NCBI GenBank assembly: GCA_020055645.1
Contig: CM034549.1
Coordinates: forward strand, 23,953,930-24,017,929
Direction: 5' to 3'
DNA: 64,000 nt
Source: Tomocerus qinae
Taxonomy: Eukaryota; Arthropoda; Collembola; Entomobryomorpha; Tomoceridae
The translations under genes and the position numbers were made by a program. The notes beneath the pieces are model-generated. The model was not told where the DNA came from, ran no database searches, and saw nothing but the letters and a program-made list of their open reading frames with translations. Shown here in pieces: positions 36,181-48,399 of the stretch (positions within the stretch are counted from its first letter, which is position 1; each line of letters opens with the position of its first letter).

Positions 36181-38617
36181 GTTATTGAAATTGAAGGTTA
36201 CGCATTTATTTTGATGTTTGTCACTAGTAATATCAGATGTATATTTATGTTTTTCGGGCTACTTTGATGTATTGCTTGGCCTAAAGAATACTAAGTTGGC
36301 TTGGAGTACATAAGTTTAGAAAGAACAAACAGAAAGAGACTTGAAAGGATTTTTCCGCCCATCTAGTCTTCTTGAAACTCTAAACAAAACTGCCATTAAG
36401 TAAAGTACCCCATTTAACGCAGATTCCATTATGACTTATGACGGAATTACTGCTGTTACTTTAGGGGAGACTAATAAATGTATAAAAGGCTGTAAATTGC
36501 AATTTCATCACTAAGAACAAAGGTAACCGAATAATTATTATCAATATATTACATGGTAAGAATAGATAGCTAATGTAAGAATTATTGTTTAGAAACTGAA
36601 ACTAGGCTAGTTAGGTAGTTAGGTAGCATAATTGTGTAAGATACGAGTAAAGTAGAACCTGGATAATTTTTTCTGTTATTTTCTCAGTACAAAATTCTAA
36701 TTAATTTTACTAATACCTTGTTAATGTATTGTGTTTGTGTGGGATTTCTCGTCCACCTGCTACTCAATTGACACTGGTTTCATTTATTCATGAAATCAAA
36801 CAAATCATGCAGTGCAGTAAATGAAAAAAGTGTCTATTCCATCAAAGTGGGTCAAATATTTGAGGAAAATTCCCTTGAATACACAAATTAGTTTTTAAGA
36901 ATTGGTTTTTGTAAATTCAGAGGATTTTAGTGCTAAAGGAATTTGAATTTTCGTGTTTATCAAGTAGTAATAGTATTTTGTAACACAGGATCGCAAACAA
37001 TGTATTTCGCGAATACATCTATTATGTGTTGTCTTGTATTAGGAATTTATGTTGTACAAATCGATCGTTTACTTACAGAGTGTAGCTAAGAATGAAAGGC
37101 CTTCATTGTATCGCGTGGTCTTCATCAAATTAAAAACAAATGACAATTTTCAAAAGCAAGATCTTTGCTAACGTATACGTTATTAATGTCACTACTAGTT
37201 TGAATTTCCAATCTAAATTGTAATACGTATTCTATGAAAAAATCAGTACACAATTCAACATATTCGATATTTGAAAATTGTTTAAATTTGGATTCCCCCA
37301 TGTACTATATCGAATACCATAATCGTTTTGTATGAAAATATATAGAACATTCTTATCGAGTATTATTTCAATATCGAAGAAAAATTTGGTAATTTTCGAC
37401 ATTCTACAAAAATATTATAGACTCAGAGTTACAAATAATAAATATTCAAGTTTTCAGTGAAATAATGGTTCTAGTATTTATGTTAATGTTGATTCAAATA
37501 TGTTTTACCTAAAAATACTATTTTTTGTCTGTTCAATAGTAGGTTCAATAGTATAAGTCTTTTGAAAATTTCTATTTTCAAAGAAACCTCTTAAAACTCG
37601 AATTATAATATGGTTTACATGCGACACCTGTAAACATGGTGTGGTTGCCCGTATCAGGAAACTCTCCAGTCCACTAAAAGTAATAGATCAAGTAATTGAT
37701 AATGTATTTATGTATTTTTAGTTTAACAGTGCTAATAAGAGAATAGTCCGATTTAATAGTAATAGCAAAATAGTTGTGTATGTACTAATACTAATAAAAT
37801 ATCTAAACAATTGTGTATCTTTTCTTGTATCTTAAAAATCCAAAAAAAGTGTGTGCAAAGCAATGTTGAGTAACATGTATTGTGATTGTGGTGGCTTGAG
37901 CTTCAATAAAAGGCTGTAATGGCCACAAAATGCATTTTCTGTGGGCTATCATTTATTTTATCCAACATATGAAAATTAATTCTTAATCTCATCAAATATC
38001 AACATTGAGTACTGGCCCAGAGAAATATAAGAAATTAAATTGGTAAAGACGCAATTACCTTAAAGTTTCTCTTCAGATAATGCATAGCTACTTAAGCTGT
38101 GTATATAATACAATCTACTGCATAATACCTACGTGTTTTATTAAACGCTTCTCTTAACACTATGATTGCCCAGGAAGATTGTCTATTTTAAGAATACAGA
38201 CATCTGTGCCAAAACAAGAGTTTTCCTCTTCACTAATAGTTTCCCTGTACCATCTGCACATACGAGTTTCGTTTTTAGCTATTATCATCATTCCATTATA
38301 CTCGTGTACTCTATACAGACTAGCTACGTTAACACAGTTCAATTTAGTAGGTTGCTAACCTTTATTTCTAAATCACACAACTATTTTGTTGATATTTCCT
38401 TTCGTATTTGTCACCTATACCCACGCAGACTGTTAGTTAAATCACAAAATATATCTTTAGTCCGTAGATAATAGAATTATTAATACACTTCAAGTTTTTA
38501 GAAGAGCAAGCATAAAAAAGTCCTATTTTCTAGTTTTTACACTTATTTGATCACGTGTCACAAATTGAACTACAATATTGTGTTTACACTGCTAATGAGG
38601 CTATAACATTGTGGAAG
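36181..38617. other. Non-coding region upstream of disintegrin gene B
   Basis: AT-rich DNA with no supported gene. AATAAA at 37905-37910 followed by a GT-rich stretch looks like a poly(A) site, but no coding exon could be tied to it. It might end a very long 3' untranslated region or an unseen transcript. Confidence 0.35.
38552..38557 (+). promoter_or_regulatory. CACGTG E-box near start of disintegrin gene B
   Basis: Palindromic CACGTG about 60 bp before the ATG at 38618, in an otherwise AT-rich stretch. bHLH factors bind this hexamer. A single hexamer can occur by chance. Confidence 0.25.
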
Positions 38618-40366
38618 ATGTTATCCATCAAACTTTGCAATGCAAAGCAGAACGCGTTATTAATTTTACTTTTCACGGTTCTCTATGCAACATTACTTAC
38701 ATCGGATGCTTTGCCAGGTATTACTAATATGGGCTCTATCGTTTAATAATTGGCAGTAGATATTCGAAGTGCATCTGTCATTTCATAAATGTAACTATCG
38801 TATTTATTTCTCCATTAAAGCGGATTTTCTATGTGGGAATGGAAAACTTGATGACGGAGAAGATTGTGACGGGGATGCTTGTTGTGAAGATTGCAAGGTA
38901 ATCATTGCTGTATTAAAGTTGCGGTATTCACAATGGTAGACACTTTCTACGCAAGTAAACGAACTAAATAAATCCTATAAAGTCATTTTGCAAGTGCCAT
39001 ATGTATATTGGAAGATTTTCTATAAGTAAATTATTTTTGGAAAGTGGTTTGTAAATGTAGTATGCATTTAAGAGCTGTGAATAGCAGTCCAAACATCCAA
39101 GGGCTTTCATGTCACCATGATTTGATTTTCTTAGTTTACTAGCATATTCAGTAATAGTATTCAATGTGTCAATGCATCAAAACTTACAATATTTGCTTAG
39201 CTTAATTTTGTGGTGTTTAAAAGATAATATTGTAATTACTCAGTATGGGTGATTTAAATGGCGAATAAAACAATTTCCCAGAAGAATAATAATATTTCAT
39301 ATATCTTAGAATATAGATTAGCCATTTAACTCTATATTCATAGATGCCTTGATATGTATATTATATCTCTTTCGCGATTGTGCTTTTGTAGTATAATAAA
39401 CCTACCAAAATAAATACACACAGATTTGGAATGATGGTATGCTTCAAACTGCTAATCTTAAATCTAAATCTGTAATAAATCAAATTTGATGAATGAAATG
39501 TATAAAAAATAAATGAATGTAAAATAATATAAATAAATATGAATTTGTAGAAATTAATATAGTTTGAAGTCTAATTTGGAATGTGTTTGTGTATGCAATA
39601 GATGTATACTAATAAATGTGTTATTTTTTAGTATAAACCTACAGGGACAGTTTGCCGAGAAGCTTATACCGACTGTGATGTTGCTGAATATTGCACAGGA
39701 GCTACAGCTGAGTGTCCATTAGATTTGATAGATATGACAAAATGTCTTCCGAGTGATCCAGTCACGACAGATACAGAAAAAGAGACAGATACGAGTGATG
39801 GTTATGGATATGGTGGAGACAGCAGGTATGGATATGCTCCTGCTTCAAGACCTATAGCGGCTACTGCGTCAATTAGTGCGTCTTCTCCCTCGACCGAGTT
39901 CAATCCAAATCCTCATCCACACCCGAAATATCCAGGAGGACGACTTTTTGACTTTGAAAATGACGTGAACGGAAATAATTTGGAGGATCTCACGTCAACC
40001 GAGTATAAATGCCCCGTTGATGATCTCAACAGAGTTTGTTCTGGAAACGGGAAGTGCATAGCAGATGACGCTTGTCTCTGCTACGTAGGATGGGTCGGGA
40101 ATGCCTGCTCTCATCTCGTAGATGGTAATCGGATATTACAAATATTATTACATTTCTACACACTTCTGTCTAACATTCATTTTCTTTTTACAGACAATCG
40201 AACCTTTCGTGTATCTCGGAAAAGTGTCGAAGCAATTGACGAAAACAATTACTTTATGGGAATGATTTTAATTGTCTTTATTTTAGTTATATCTTTACTG
40301 GGCATTATTGCCACATTTTCTAAGGCTTACATGACAAACCAACGAAACAATTTTAAACGCTTCTAA
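38618..40366 (+). CDS. Disintegrin gene B: protease-less, mini-disintegrin ADAM-like membrane protein
   Basis: Model: join(38618..38717, 38821..38897, 39632..40124, 40194..40366), 843 nt, 280 aa. Introns are GT..AG with matching phases 1, 0, 1. Residues 1-33 are a signal peptide with a hydrophobic core ALLILLFTVLYATLL. Residues 38-88 are a disintegrin remnant, CGNGKLDDGEDCDGDACCEDC followed by CREAYTDCDVAEYCTG. The N-terminal loop between EDCD and CC, normally ~20-25 residues, is missing. There is no pro-, metalloprotease or cysteine-rich domain. Residues ~98-180 form a Gly/Tyr/Ser/Pro/Asn-rich linker with a PHPHP motif. Residues 186-218 are an EGF module (C186, C195, C201, C207, C209, C218). 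NRT at 225-227 is a possible N-glycosylation site. The TM helix is ~243-265, with a 15-residue basic tail ending FKRF. The domain order matches gene A. It is probably a cell-surface adhesion or ligand protein (inference). Confidence 0.86.
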
Positions 40367-40406
40367 ACCAATGTCAACCTAACTTATGTTGTTATCTTTA
40401 ATGTGT

Positions 40407-40412
40407 AATAAA
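40407..40412 (+). terminator. Poly(A) signal AATAAA of disintegrin gene B
   Basis: AATAAATAAATTATAA lies 41 bp after the stop codon. It is a canonical hexamer at the expected place for a short 3' untranslated region. Confidence 0.6.
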
Positions 40413-42629
40413 TAAATTATAAACATTTCCAGCTTTTCTACAGAATTATTTCGTAATACTAACCATACAGTACGACTGAATAGACATAGGTGGCTGAGTT
40501 GTGTACATTTTCAGGAAAAACATTCGAATTGCAGAAAACTTCGAAAGATAGCAATTACATGTTAACCAAAAGGGGATTACTACTGTATAAATAGGACACA
40601 TTTATATGCATAACAGTTATTTATAGAACAGCATTTGAACACATAAACTAATTAAACATCATTTTAACCAAAATGTAGCACTAATATGCAAAAGTTAAAT
40701 ACTAAAGACACAGAAGGGTAAAATTAAGTACACAGAGAGAAATGAATAAAAGATACAGAGTCTTAACAACCACAATCGGAATAGATTACAAGAATATAAT
40801 GTAAAAGCGTATTACTGGATGTAGGGTTTAATGGGCTAGAAGCCATAAGCCGACTACTAGGAAGATTTTCCTTTAGAAGATTCCCCTCTCCTTCTGTAGA
40901 AACATCTAATTTCCATTTCAGAGGAATTTTAAAATAGAATGTCACACCAGACGACTCCCTTTGCTGTCATGTCAAATCAAATGAATAGAAGCAGATATCA
41001 AGTGTTAAAATAGAAACAAAACTTGTTTAGTCACTGAAAATGAGTTAGATACAAGATGCAAGAGGTAGACTTAAGAATGTATAGAGAGGGAAAATGGAAA
41101 TGCAATATTTTAAAGGAAGAGTTTAAAGTATTTGATCGTCTTATTCATTGATGTAGTAAAACTGAGAGAAAACGAGACAGTTGGGAAGAGAGTGAAGCAT
41201 AACCCAAGTCTAACCAAGAACATTTATTTGCTTTCGTTTGTTCACTCAATCCTTTCCAACTTATCATTGAAGCAAATTAACTTTTATTCATTCCGCATTG
41301 AATTCTTTCAATTGAATTTGATTAGAAAGATGAAAAGAGCGTCTGCAGAAAAAGTCGCATTATCTGGTTATCTCTATTTAGTTTTTATTCATTGTCAATT
41401 GGATTAGTGATCTCGAAAGATTAGGCAAACCCCAACGGAGAGAGACTAATTCGTGACGTATGTAGGCACATTAAACTAATATTATCCTCTGTGCACAAAG
41501 AATGTCACTTTTGTGCCTTGCCTTGATGGCCGTTCATTAGAGGAGGACACAGTTGACCTGTTTCCCTCAATTTCCCTCCAAGTGAAGACTCCATGAAGAC
41601 AAACAATAACACATGCACAATAAAAAGGCTTACTTTTTGACATTTTGATAGAAACCCATATGACAACCAAACATTCAATGAATAACGTAAATCCTCAGGC
41701 CAAGCCGAGAGATTCGAAACAATCGTAATAATAATAACACATTTAAATGTACGTATAAATGTTTCAACACAGGTGCACTTGGCGAATCTGATTCTTATAT
41801 ACCTATAAGCTATATTAGGTACTATATCCAATATAAAATGCGTATTAGGGGTTACATTATAATTGCATATGAGAATTCTGTTATATTATGTGAATTTAAG
41901 ATATCACGTACAGACACGGCTGGTGCTTATGGATATATTAAGAAAAGAGACCAGACCAATGTACCCTAATCTCTTTTACAACCTCAGTACAATGACAAGT
42001 CTCAATTTAACCATTTAAGTATTTTCTGTATATGAGGTGGGCGAAATTCGCACATGAGTTTCTACACGCTCTTCAATAACACTCCACAAAATACGCACAC
42101 ATTCACTTTTAGGCTGCCAACATTAGAAAACCTAACTAAGACATGTCATATTGACACGCATTATTCAACACATTTCAGTTTACAATTACTACAAAATAAA
42201 TTCACCGTCTCTCTCAGTTTCCTACTATTCTCTATTTACATTGTGAAGATTTTACTAATCTGTAAGACAGTTTCTGTAAATTAAATCAAACTTCACCATT
42301 TAAATCTTAAGTAGAGTTGAGTTACTCAAGCTGATGAATTAACACTTTGATTTAACTGCAACACAACAACAATTTAAGTTTCTATTTCGTTGGGTATTTT
42401 TAAAACGCATCACCATTACTTCATTACTATTCATCTAAGACGTAATGGTGAAGTAAGTGTCAATCAACTTTGCTGATCAAACAAACTTCATTTTCTCAAT
42501 CATCAAATATCAGGTATTATTTTGTTTATTATATAAATTAGCATAATTTGTTACTTCAATTTCTACTAAACTAAGAAAATGGTAAATTTATTTTACAATT
42601 CTAATATGTAGGTGCACTAATCTTAAGCC
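40413..42629. other. Non-coding region between disintegrin gene B and the next candidate exon
   Basis: No supported gene. Several moderate open frames (for example near 41132-41407) have no recognised domain and no splice partners. Confidence 0.35.
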
Positions 42630-42715
42630 ATGTATTCGCATAAGGATCGTTTTGGAGAAGAATTCGAGGGCACGGAAATCTCGTCATCGCTTCAATACAG
42701 CAAAAATGAAAAAGG
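42630..42715 (+). CDS. Candidate first coding exon of an unknown gene
   Basis: ATG at 42630 follows an in-frame TAA at 42624. The frame reads MYSHKDRFGEEFEGTEISSS and continues SLQYSKNEK to a consensus donor GG/GTAAGA at 42716 (phase 2). Codon choice is GC-richer than the flanks. The best downstream partner found by eye is an acceptor TTTTCAG at 49932. It would add GEEMSFEARNDRNMSKKPKW and a final Leu, then TAA at 49994-49996 overlapping an AATAAA at 49995-50000. That would give a 49-aa protein with a 7.2-kb intron. The pairing is phase-compatible but speculative. The product is not recognised. Confidence 0.4.
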
Positions 42716-45700
42716 GTAAGATTTTTATCCATTGTTGTCAAATAACATTTACTTCCTACAATAGATTTAGAATACCTATGTATGTATATATTACACTAGA
42801 ACTTGAGAAATTATGAGTCCAAATGCGACACATTTTGAGAAAGTTTCTTATTTTGCGTGAAAACAAAAGATTTCCACTTTGCGTTGATATCTTATGAAAA
42901 AGGCGGTATAATAGACATAGGTAAAGATATCAACATAATAGGTAAAATGAGTATAGCCACATATAGATAGGTAGGTATAGGGAACTAATCAAAATGAAAC
43001 CTACACCGCAGCGACCACAGAATAGTTTCATTTTCGTGACAAAACCAAGGTGTAACTGACAAGACAATTAATGGCTGTCTGATCTGTGAGTACACGTAGT
43101 AATGTAATTCTGGTAAGTGGCAGGGTTAATACCAACATCAGTATGCGAAAAACTTATAATAATAGTATTACATACCTTCCTATTCTATTACTAACGAGTC
43201 TATGTGTATTATGATTGTAAGAGAATCATTAGGGTAAAATGACAAGTGAAAACCAGAACCAAAATTATATCTTTAGTCAGACACTACTTAATTCATTGTG
43301 ACATTACATGACATAATATTACCACTATCGCTATCTCTTATTTAATGCTACACATTTAGAACACAAATTAAATACGTTAGCTCAGAGGGACAATAGGCAT
43401 AACTTTTCTATGTATTAAAAGATGCATAAAATATTGTATTTAATGGTATTTATTCGTGCGGTTTAATCATGGATTCATAATATACAGAAGCTATCATTAT
43501 CACGCTCTTGCTTGTTATACAACTACAGAAATGCAGTTGGTATTAGTATGTAGTTCAAAAATAGTAGTAAAACTGGTCTTGCCTTGACATTTTGGGAGAG
43601 GTTATAATTTAGACAGTATATTTACAACAATATAATGCATTATAATGTTAGTATTTGGAGTAGTGACTGTATTAGAGAAGAAAGAGACAGAAAGGAAGAG
43701 AATCTGACAGATTTACCTGCGAGCAAATGGGCTCTGAATCGATAAAATGCACTTAGGTTAAATAGGGCGGCAGTAATGTAAAAATAACACTCTCCTATGT
43801 TCTATTTGCCACATCATCTTTGATATATTCTCAATTTAGAAGCTCCCTTTCCCTCCTAAATGACTTTCCAAGCTACTAAGATGATAAATATGTATTGAGA
43901 GTACAAGTCAGGTAGTCTAAATCGAATGAGAGCTTCAACTATCCCATTATTAATGCCTGCGAAGTCAAAACTCACTATTTATGTGACTGAGTTACAAAGC
44001 AACGTTCAGAAATGTAGATCAGCTCATTAGCGAGGATTTTTCGGGAGAATTCAAAGAATATAAAGAGGTACATAGCAATAATATTTTTCCCTTCGCACAC
44101 CTTAATACTCTATTATTCTAGTTAAATATGAATCATTATCACAAACCACAAGCAGTAGTCAATTCCCTATCCATCGATAATATATGGCATTCTATGTAGC
44201 AACATTATTTATTAGCCTAGTGGATACATACAACTAATAAAAAGGAGCAAGTGAAGCCTAAACGTGAACAGTAGACAGAATGATCTGCCAAAAGGAATCT
44301 ATCCGTATCCCTTATCACTGTTATCTCTGACTTATTATGACCATTATTCCTATCTCCTCGGCTATCTATCTTCCACGTCTTAATATACACTACTCACTCA
44401 CTGCTCCCCATCAAGACTACACAAACCTCTAATCTCATGTGATTCTCAAATTGATTCCAATTCTGCACTGATAAAAGCCAGCAGCTCAAATTACGGATTG
44501 TTAACCTATATTGACGCTTACACGGTGCAGAGCTAGATGGGCCATTGCCTAACAAACACGCCAATGCCCTCACCATTTAAAAATTACACAATGATAATTC
44601 ATTCCCTTAATCGAAGGATAGTTATCATTGCCTTTTTCCTTCTAATGGAACCATTTCTCATACTATAATGTAATCCATTCCTTCGTGTAATAACGTTCTT
44701 GTACTTATGGGACAGGGTCATCCATTAAATCAGCTATTTCACCGACAACAGAATACTAAAAGGTGGTAGACATAATTCTTATTTGACTTTATCCTTAATT
44801 TGCAATTTTACTACTAATTGTTTCATCAGATTTGTCATTGAATTGAATATTACTGCTTTGCTTTACACAGCTTTCAATATCTCTGGCAATTTTTGTACCA
44901 AATATTAACATGAAAGAAGGAAAACTTTAAGATCTGGAATAATTTTTATTTTAACACATTATGAATCGCATGGGATATTATATGGGTCTTCTGTCCACCA
45001 AAATTCGCAACTGTATTTTTTAAATATATTTTTCGCATCAAATCAGAAAGCTTATCAAAACCTTCTCCAATCTTCCAAAGATCATAGAAACAGCACGAGT
45101 GTTACAATTTAATATTTGGCAAACTATATTGTATGTACCAGTAAGCTTTTTCATGCATTCGGTTAGGTACGAAACAAAGAAAATCTGTTCAAAGCTGGCA
45201 ATCAATTTTTTTCCGTGATAAATTCTTTCCTACAAGATTATATGACATGCATTACACGCAATTTGTTCGTAATTAAATAATACATATGATATTTTAGCAC
45301 TGAAAGTACTCGTAGTAGATAACAGAAGGACTTCTGGGTCATAATACTAATATACCGATAAAATCTTGCCTTTGTTCAACTAACCACATTATGACTTTGA
45401 ACACTAATCTTTAGTATTTAATTTGGGAGTGAAATGAAAAAGGACAAACTCTCCATACTTTGATTTTCTTTTGTATTGACTACCTAATCGAAATTCCAAG
45501 CATAATTCGAATTTCTTTTTGTCTGAAAAGTTACCACACCCTGTCTATCTTTCTCATTGTGTACCTGCTCTACTTGTGGTATTTACAAATACAAACTTTT
45601 TATTTACTACTACTGTTATGTACAAGTACCTATTACTAGATATTATGTAGTAGCCTACCAGTGCAGTGCAGTAGACCTTGATTTTTTAATTTTCAACTTC

Positions 45701-47690
45701 AACATGTGTTCATTGGTCTTAATGGGCGCAGTCCTATTAACTACTCCAAGAAAATAGTTGCAATGCAATCGTAATTGCATTGGATGGGTATATATTCAGG
45801 AATGTGTATCAAAACCCCGGTTGGCCAAGCTATGGGACAATCGAATTTAATATCTTGTCATACACGATAGTGTAGTTTGTAAATCTTAGGCTGGGTTAAT
45901 CTTGAAATTCAATGCAAAGGAGACCAGCACTTGCTTGAGCCACCTGAGCCAGAGTGTTATAGTTTATATCCTCTTGATTGATTAGATAACTCTTGACAGA
46001 TCAATGCATGTGTCGACCTGTGCATTTTGCATTGCATAATGACAACATGTGTGGCATATCAGGTATATTAAGTGCAATAAAAATAATAACAAGTCTTGAC
46101 TCTGCAGCCCTACCTAAGAATGTGACCTCAGATGTTACTAAACACTGGATTAGTGTTTTAATACAAAGGGAGGGTTCTTAAGTACATTTAATAGGAAGCA
46201 ACCTCTATAAAGTCTGTATCCTATCCATTACAATCAATGGGAAAATCGAAAAACTATTTAAAAATTAATTTGATATATTTTTGCGAAAACAAGATCGCTC
46301 GGTACATGCTCCGTATCATTACGAAGCTTAAAAGTCTTCCCTGCATTTTGTGCTTACCTCTCCATAACCTTCAATTTTTGGATTGCATTTAAATGCAATA
46401 TCTTGACGTAGGTACGATGAAACTTTGGATTACGGAAAATTTAAATGCTTGTGAAAAATAGCAATTTTATGTAATTCAGAACGACTGTCATTAGCTATTC
46501 AGCATTAAATATTTAGTTATTGATTTGAAAATTAGGTAGTCTAGTCTGTATACGTAAAAGTATTGTTATACATCTAAATGACATTGGTAGTGGTAAAACC
46601 AGACGGGTGGACGAAACAAGAAATAATAATTTATTAATTGTAAATCCCCAAACTACAAGTTCTTGCAAGTTGAAATTGTATCCCGAACTTCCTGTGAAAC
46701 AGTAGAGTCGAGAGTAGAAGTTAAAAAGGCAAAAAGAATTCATAGGCACAGATGCAAATTCAGGTTTGTATAAGGAATATTTTTGTCGGTTCGTTTAGAC
46801 GTTGAGTTTGTAGACCGAGGAACAGATGCATTTGGCTGTAAAGTGAATGTTAATGTGAGATGGTGATGCAATATATTTTCATTTTCTTGTTGTAGAGTCA
46901 GACACTTCCAGAGATCTATCTGTATAATCCATTTTTTAGAAAGGGAGTGCTGTTCTGATGGGTGATCTTGTGATATTGTTTAGGTACACTTCCTACAGAT
47001 GCAAGCATAACATAACATAGGTCTGTAGAAGAACGGGGATTAGAGTAGCACCCAGGATCTAGATCCATGCGAGTGTCTTGTCATCAACAGAACATTTACA
47101 TTTCGCCATTGATGGTGTACAGAAAATATTCATGCCTTCTCGCTCCTCTCTTCATTTCCCGCTAAAGTGCTTTCCGTTTTTTCTGAAGAAGAATATTTTT
47201 CCATCAACAAAATGCTAGTGCAGTGACTACGAGACGGGAAGAGAAAAGACTCAGCTTTATTCCATACGGGGAGAAGAAGGGAAAAATATTTGAGGAATTG
47301 TGAGCAGGGCTGGGAAGACATACTCCAGCTCTGTACTTACATAATAATACAGAGATCTTGTTCAAACTGACGCTATAGATAGAAACTCTCCCGAAAGGAA
47401 AGCAAATGATGAAGGGATGAGTAATCTTAAGTCGAGTCGCATTGCAATTTAAAGATAGGATGAAAATGCACTGAATCATTGAATGGGGTGAGCAGAGGAA
47501 GTGACTGGAGAATCCTGGTAATCTAACTAACGCGTGCCCGGCTATTCTCCTCATCTTTACTACAACTCCACCAGAACCGAGATAACACAGTCAAATTGTC
47601 AGATTCCTATTCCTACTCTACCCTACTCTCACTATGCTGGTGCAAAGTCGATTTCTATGTAGTATCCCTGCCTAATATCAACCCTTACTT
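42716..47690. other. Non-coding region (possible long intron)
   Basis: AT-rich with no domain-bearing frame on either strand. If the exon at 42630 is real, this stretch is probably its first intron. A minus-strand 63-codon frame at 47130-47321 begins with ATG but has no recognised domain. Confidence 0.35.
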
Positions 47691-47699
47691 GGCTATTTA

Positions 47700-48215
47700 T
47701 GCATATTTTCCCATTCTTCGCCTTTTTTCGTTTTTTTTTCTTTTAAATTTTCCCATTCTTCCCATTTTTCGTTTTTTTTTCTTTCAAATTTTCCCATTCT
47801 TCCCATTTTTCGTTTTTTTCTTTCAAATTTTCCCATTCTTCCCATTTTTTGTTTTTTTTCTTTCCAATTTTCCCATTCTTCCCATTTTTCGTTTTTTTCT
47901 TTCAAATTTTCCCATTTTTCGTTTTCTTCTTTCAAATTTTCCCATTCTTCCCATTTTTCGTTTTTTTCTTTCAAATTTTCCCATTTTTCGTTTTTTTCTT
48001 TCAAATTTTCCCATTTTTCGTTTTCTTCTTTCAAATTTTCCCATTTTTCTTTTTTTTTCAAATTTTCCCATTTTTCGTTTTCTTCTTTCAAATTTTCCCA
48101 TTTTTCGTTTTCTTCTTTCAAATTTTCCCATTCTTCCCATTTTTCGTTTTTTCTTTCAAATTTTCCCATTCTTCCCATTTTTCGTTTTTTTCTTTCAAAT
48201 TTTCCCACTTTTAAG
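47700..48215. repeat. Polypyrimidine minisatellite (30- and 39-bp units)
   Basis: About 15 units of CTTTCAAATTTTCCCATT in two forms. One is short (..CCCATTTTTCGTTTTCTT). The other is about 9 bp longer, with an extra CTTCCCATT. The + strand is almost purely C/T apart from the AAA and CCCA blocks. Because units are close to multiples of three, open frames run through it in several frames on both strands. Those frames are artefacts of the repeat. The CT bias fades out by about 48400. Confidence 0.85.
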
Positions 48216-48399
48216 CCTAATAACTTTTCTCCTTTTCTTTCATTTTTCCTCCCTGTAATTTTTTCAATTTTCTTCCATCTGGCCATTTTTCTTTACCTTT
48301 TTCAAAATTTCTCATACTCTTCTTCCCATCCATGTTTCCATCGTCACCTTCTTCAATTTCACTTTCTCCATTTTTCCTTTTTTGCCCAATTTGTCCCAT

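Noticed and set aside
37905..37910. AATAAA followed by GT-rich sequence, a plausible poly(A) site
   Set aside because: The nearest upstream stop codon of a supported gene is 6 kb away and no exon could be linked to it, so it is not assigned to a gene.
47596..48286. Long open frames of ~200 codons on both strands
   Set aside because: They are produced by the polypyrimidine minisatellite, whose units are near multiples of three. The peptides are pure repeat with no start context or domain.
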